Below are positions 61,001-64,000 of a stretch of 64,000 bases of DNA, in pieces. Source of the stretch: Scedosporium boydii. Its lineage: Eukaryota > Ascomycota > Sordariomycetes > Microascales > Microascaceae. The stretch spans positions 25,600 to 89,599 of the forward strand of contig NJFT01000172.1 of assembly GCA_002221725.1 (NCBI GenBank), written 5' to 3'. The position numbers and the translations under genes are program-made. A model generated the notes under the pieces. It ran no database searches. It saw nothing but the letters and a program-made list of their open reading frames with translations, and was not told the DNA's origin. Positions within the stretch are counted from its first letter, which is position 1. Every line of letters begins with the position of its first letter.

Positions 61001-61743
61001 GATGTCTGTAGGGGCAAGGGAAGGAGATCAGGAACGTTTTGATTCGCCTTTCTCCTCATAAGCAAGGTAGACATGGGGTTCTTGAGGAAAGGAAGACCTT
61101 TCTTTCCCTTGGGAGGTTCCGCAGGCATCATCGTGGGGGGGTATGCTTGCTGTTCGCCCTGCCTTGTACTCGCTGAAGACGTTCTGCCCGTGGGACTCGC
61201 CGCAGAATTTCGTAGATCGGTCGGGGTGATGAAAGAGGGAGAAAGATTCGGCAGGTTAGGGCTAAGTTGAGGAGAGGTGACGGCATTGCTGGGGCCTGAC
61301 GAGAACGGCGGCGGCTGGAGGGTGTTGTCTGGACGAGTCTGGGCGGGAGGGAGAGGCGAGGTCGCGGGCTGAGAGTCGGTGGAAATGGCCGGCGGCTCGC
61401 CGCGGCGGTAGTTCTGAAGGGCTACTCCGCCGATGAAGCTGGAATTCTGGCCATAGGGAGATCGAATAGGTGAGGGTCGGGGCGGATCTAACGTCGGCGG
61501 ACTATGAGCAGAGAAGTCGGGGAAGTCGAGGGAGGCGTCCGCAGAAGTAACGCGAGTAATCGGAGGTAATGTCGGCGGGAGCGAGGAAGAGTGGGAAGAT
61601 GCAGGGCGCGGGTCGGTGCCTAGGGTGGCATCATGTTGTTGAGTCTGGCTAAGGGGCGAGAAGTCGCGAGGGGGCTGCTGTTCGGGGATGGGAGAGGTTG
61701 GGTTCGACGAGCCCCGTCGGTGGAATCGGAGGTGGGACAGCAT
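58075..61743 (-). CDS. large disordered Ser/Pro-rich acidic protein, function unknown
   Basis: One uninterrupted frame of 1222 aa from an ATG at 61743. Residues 1-480 are Ser/Pro/Thr-rich and basic, with LPFLKNPMSTLLMRRK as a short conserved-looking block near 215-230. RSSLSKLNRNASTNRSRRF and SRFSFDMIGAAKQEKLLEER follow near 405-470, the latter a likely helix. Residues about 500-555 are an acidic tract with three spaced copies of a (E/P)xIPGxxxDxxEE unit. A second acidic block (FDFDDYERDDLDDFDLDDDD) is near 855-875. Further Ser-rich sequence follows. The C-terminus looks structured and constrained (GETRWIMERRRLDENGEVEILEREV). There is no transmembrane segment, signal peptide or catalytic motif. 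Proteins with this kind of tail occur in other Pezizomycotina to my recollection, without assigned function. Many Ser/Pro sites suggest phosphorylation. It is certainly coding, but its role cannot be inferred from sequence. Confidence 0.85.
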   Translation of the reverse strand: MLSHLRFHRRGSSNPTSPIPEQQPPRDFSPLSQTQQHDATLGTDPRPASSHSSSLPPTLPPITRVTSADASLDFPDFSAHSPPTLDPPRPSPIRSPYGQNSSFIGGVALQNYRRGEPPAISTDSQPATSPLPPAQTRPDNTLQPPPFSSGPSNAVTSPQLSPNLPNLSPSFITPTDLRNSAASPTGRTSSASTRQGEQQAYPPTMMPAEPPKGKKGLPFLKNPMSTLLMRRKANQNVPDLLPLPLQTSTETTYDPRIRGTRFHDFSAPRPRRPVHPSSASTANTSALPNQPDSGPPPIPDKSRLRRQPTETVDVASGKVCVEPHNQTGSGTGSMHLSSTTIPGSHESRQDISRAPSGQSTQVASALRDKPLPPQASPPVVPPKDDVITVTSRSISSKNSARTNRSSLSKLNRNASTNRSRRFPASEGFSSEVLSSIPKHMKSTSSRFSFDMIGAAKQEKLLEERHRQRELERQTTQVPSISDSQRDSRFDDMDDFDYDAMMDDDGLEEAIPGVNADYEEEYIPGLEDDYGEEPIPGINVDIAFDEPVPASDHDDYDIDDVDNDQENFSGFVFQRSNPQSSLASPHSAGMLITPRDAEGRVIGFALSKDTPGLPPEMPSPLPAIPLSADERPLISSEDLTGLGIQGPGLLENTGVARGEQPHRQNEFEKQPANIQDRPKDDLYFDDGLSGFDAEFADELDFGPGGNDLPFDEALFDLDDTDQYGRPIPGAFQKAKEAHDAARSQARRESDDGTSGPVDTSIMSQSTTRTSISAPGPQHFVSKAASEEISPQHNLTTFTHAVHPTGQDSMAAYQAALAAAAHQAAAAGKFRRESPPTSPSFSAGGDKPSPPNEFDDAYDEPSRFDFDDYERDDLDDFDLDDDDIIAEANASALANDSDGWYGREFGFYSAPGSHQTNNSVAFEYANGGYFGPSGIGHGMNGRMASREPNLTPITERSEYSNRNSIMSLAVPPIGSGASTSIQSPGLAQLAMMADSADDSNMTLSALLRLRTKAWGGSQASLVSSRDGSPRSERGDGANSPLVGSMGHLGVGGFHARKNSSFSVLSRESETYSSPGSPTLTMSLPAVLSSPPVAPPAPGQNVGAAPIPGRALSPTPSAPIFSSRSPEPPIQATTTSVAEDRDSVSSRAWPNKSTGEERPDAYPTMQQSNRRSGISGHRHKGSAGSISYIREEESGETRWIMERRRLDENGEVEILEREVLTGGRI

Positions 61744-64000
61744 GGTAATTTAGGTCGCACGAACGGGAACTGGAAGGAAATCCGGACGACGAACGTCGCG
61801 GGTTATGTGGACGCACGCACGTCGTGCGTCACGACCCGAAGCGGGCCTCCCTGTGAAACTACAACAGAGGAAATGGGAGCTGTCGATCCATGGACAAGAG
61901 GGACGCTGCTGGCTTTTGGCGGCGATCTGCAGTGCTCGAGCTCGTCACGTCGGTGGTGGATATGGATTGGCATCGGAGGGAACAACGATGTGGCGATTAG
62001 TCGATCTAACCCCAAGACTTGTTGAGGCAGGCGGGTTTGTCGTACACAGAGAAGGGAGAAAAGGTGATGATACAGCGCTGGGAATGGATTGGCTCAGCTC
62101 AATGCCAGCTGCTGACACATCTTCGATGAGACGTTTGACGCGTTGTACACAGGCAGCAAGACAGACACCAATCAATGTACATACATATATTGTACATGTT
62201 CTCACTCCATTGCACCTGCGGGCAGCAACAATAACGACAACGAATAACACGATGGAGTAGTCGAGCCGAGACTGCAGGCAATACAATGTTGGAATTTTCA
62301 TGCGGAACTGACGAAGGTCTATGCAATAGCTACAGAGACGCATCTTGACCTAGTTCGATGAGCTGTCGCGACCACCCCGTTCCAAATTCTAGGGAAGGGA
62401 AACCAGGGTACAGAGATCTAGTGTATGTACGAAGTACAGTTACAAGACAGTACGGAGGAGACGAAGCTTCAAATGTATGAAGGTCGTGGAAACGGCCCCC
62501 GGAAGCAAGCTTGAGATGAGAAGACGGCAGGTGTGTTGGACTTTCCATATTCTTTCAGAAACATCTACAGGCGAACTCGCAATGCAATTGATTAAATTTG
62601 AATTCGATACACTTCCCACCATCTTCGTCGACATTGGACACCCAATGCGCATGTTCTTGCAGCACATAGGATACGCAAGTCGAGGGGTCTGGTCCCTGTT
62701 AGTATCCGCCCCACTAAAACCATTATCATTCCCACTGAGCAAACCTAATCCTGGGCTGCCCCATAATCCCCAGCTCAGCAATCTGAACAATGGTATTTCC
62801 GAAAGCTGGGAGGAGGATCTCTCACGGCGAAATTCGCTGTGGCATAGCTAAATGGTCTGATATTGGAGTTGCGACTCTTCGATTGACACTAGAGGAGACT
62901 CTCTAGGCTTGCTAGCTCTTGGGTCTCAAGACTAAGCGAACTTAGGGTTAGGGTTACGCTCGATAATAGGACACTCAGACGACCTCATACTCGACCATGG
63001 GTGGCAGGTAATCCAGATAGCTAATACGAAGTACGAGTTGACGCTATAGAAATTTAGCGATTCTCTAATAGATCAATTTATGAGTTTGGGAAATAAGACT
63101 TGGCTTTAATGCAGGTGATACTTCTCAGGATCAACCACTTCGATGCGTATCGTGCCTCCTTGAGTGAAGGAGAGCATTGAGGATAGCGAATGAGTTCTGC
63201 CGAGACTACAAGAGAGATTTGGCCCATAAGTTCGCAGAAGTGCTTCATTTGAACGCACTAGAACTAGAGATATCAAAGTCTTAAGAGTTCCGTGTCCGGT
63301 TAGCCTGCCGTTAATCAGGACTGAAATTTACCCGTCCTACCGTATCGATTAACATTAAATCTTGTTCGCTTGTTGTCCTTCTCACGGGACGAGTAAACAG
63401 CCTTAATACTCGATCTCGGAGGCAAAAAACGTGCCCTGCCGAGACGAGGCCACCGTTGAGCCCTGGTGGCAGACCCCGGGCAGCTATATAAACCATAATC
63501 CCTGTAGCTCTCGTAAACTCGGTACCTGTAGGAGTGAGTGGTTATTACTGTGTCATCCCGGAGAGGCACGTAAAGCAGATCGACCTTCCTCTCATCTTGC
63601 CTTTTGTGGCGACTAATCTATCTTTTCACATACAAACTGGGTTGATATATAATAGGAGCCCCTCCAGGATGAGACTTGTCAATACCATGGCTCTTGCGGC
63701 GGTCTCCTCCCGGCAAGCTGACGAAAAACCAAGGAGCCGGCTTCCGAGTGAGGTTGACGGCTGTGCGTACTTCTCTTGCGTAGACTTTATGTTCGAACCT
63801 GTCCGTTTTCTTACTTTCCATCAAGACACTAATGACGGGAATTAGGTAACTCATGGCATCAAGTAAAAGAGGGAGAGTCGTGCTTCATTATATCTGGCAG
63901 GGAGGGTGTTGCGGTTGAAGACATGTGAGATAAGTTGCCCACCCCACTTCCGGCCCCCCCCCACATTCGGCCCCCCCCAAAAACCACATCGCCATTTCAG
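61744..64000. other. right-edge non-coding region
   Basis: The left part should hold the promoter of the 1222-residue protein gene. Two perfect TACGAAGTA words are at 62428-62436 and 63025-63033, and a short telomere-like TTAGGG stretch is at 62942-62956. ORFs such as 62477-62851 (124 codons, with an ATG) and 63534-63845 overlap frames on the other strand and have no domain. Two C-rich runs (TTCCGGCCCCCCCCCC and TTCGGCCCCCCCC) sit at the extreme right end. No gene is supported. Confidence 0.55.
62942..62956 (+). repeat. short interstitial telomere-like repeat
   Basis: TTAGGGTTAGGGTTA is two and a half copies of the canonical filamentous-fungal telomere unit. It sits inside ordinary sequence, not at an end. 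It may be a repaired break scar, a binding site for a telobox factor, or chance. Confidence 0.8.

Noticed and set aside
62477..62851. 124-codon plus-strand ORF
   Set aside because: It has an ATG but no domain, is opposed by a minus-strand ORF of similar length, and lies in ordinary intergenic sequence.
63940..64000. Telomere or rDNA-like end
   Set aside because: The C-rich runs are not telomere units, and the window end appears arbitrary.
1..64000. Secondary-metabolite cluster, CRISPR array or viral insertion
   Set aside because: No PKS, NRPS, terpene synthase or P450 genes, no spaced direct repeats of array type, and no viral proteins were recognised.

Overview
The window is nuclear DNA of a filamentous ascomycete (Pezizomycotina). 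The genes carry short introns of 58-106 nt with GTRNGT-type donors, CTAAC/CTGAC-like branch sites and mostly YAG acceptors. The families are typical of moulds: a Goodbye-NACHT STAND protein, an Asp f 4-like secreted protein, an UNC93-like transporter, a fused ADE2, an SH3-RasGEF, and no operons. Sordariomycetes is my best guess for class, but that is inference. I support 11 protein-coding genes and one tRNA. They cover roughly 22 kb of the 64 kb, so about two thirds of the window is non-coding.

Layout. 1-1.7 kb: no firm gene, one weak small hydrophobic ORF. 1.7-6.6 kb (-): a 1597-residue NLR-like STAND protein (Goodbye, NACHT, helical middle, ZZ-type zinc finger), divergent from a MutY/MUTYH adenine DNA glycosylase at 7.6-9.4 kb (+). 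12.1-12.8 kb (+): a PLAC8-family cysteine-rich protein. 16.6-17.8 kb (+): a proline-rich single-pass membrane protein with a probable 5'-UTR intron. 18.5-19.3 kb (-): a membrane-anchored double-psi beta-barrel (RlpA/expansin-like) protein. 20.3-22.3 kb (+): ADE2, a PurK-PurE fusion with two introns. 23.5 kb (-): tRNA-Arg(ACG). 26.6-27.5 kb (+): an Asp f 4-like secreted protein. 28.7-30.4 kb (-): an UNC93-like major-facilitator protein with three introns. 36.7-40.5 kb (-): an SH3-RasGEF exchange factor of the Cdc25 type. 40.5-55.6 kb: a 15-kb stretch with no gene I can defend. 55.6-57.35 kb (-): a mitochondrial-type DUF1992/DNAJC28-like protein in four exons. 58.1-61.7 kb (-): a 1222-residue, largely disordered acidic/Ser-Pro-rich protein of unknown function. 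61.7-64 kb: non-coding.

The genes do not form a pathway or biosynthetic cluster. They are independent housekeeping, signalling and surface functions, each with its own promoter. The most striking pattern is outside the genes. The 9-mer TACGAAGTA (or its complement TACTTCGTA) occurs 22 times, against about 0.5 expected by chance, and every copy lies outside the CDSs called here. A second palindromic word, TCAATTGA, occurs at least 11 times, also only in non-coding DNA, with five copies inside 1.2 kb of the large gene-free stretch. I found no transposon, CRISPR array, rRNA gene or virus-like sequence.
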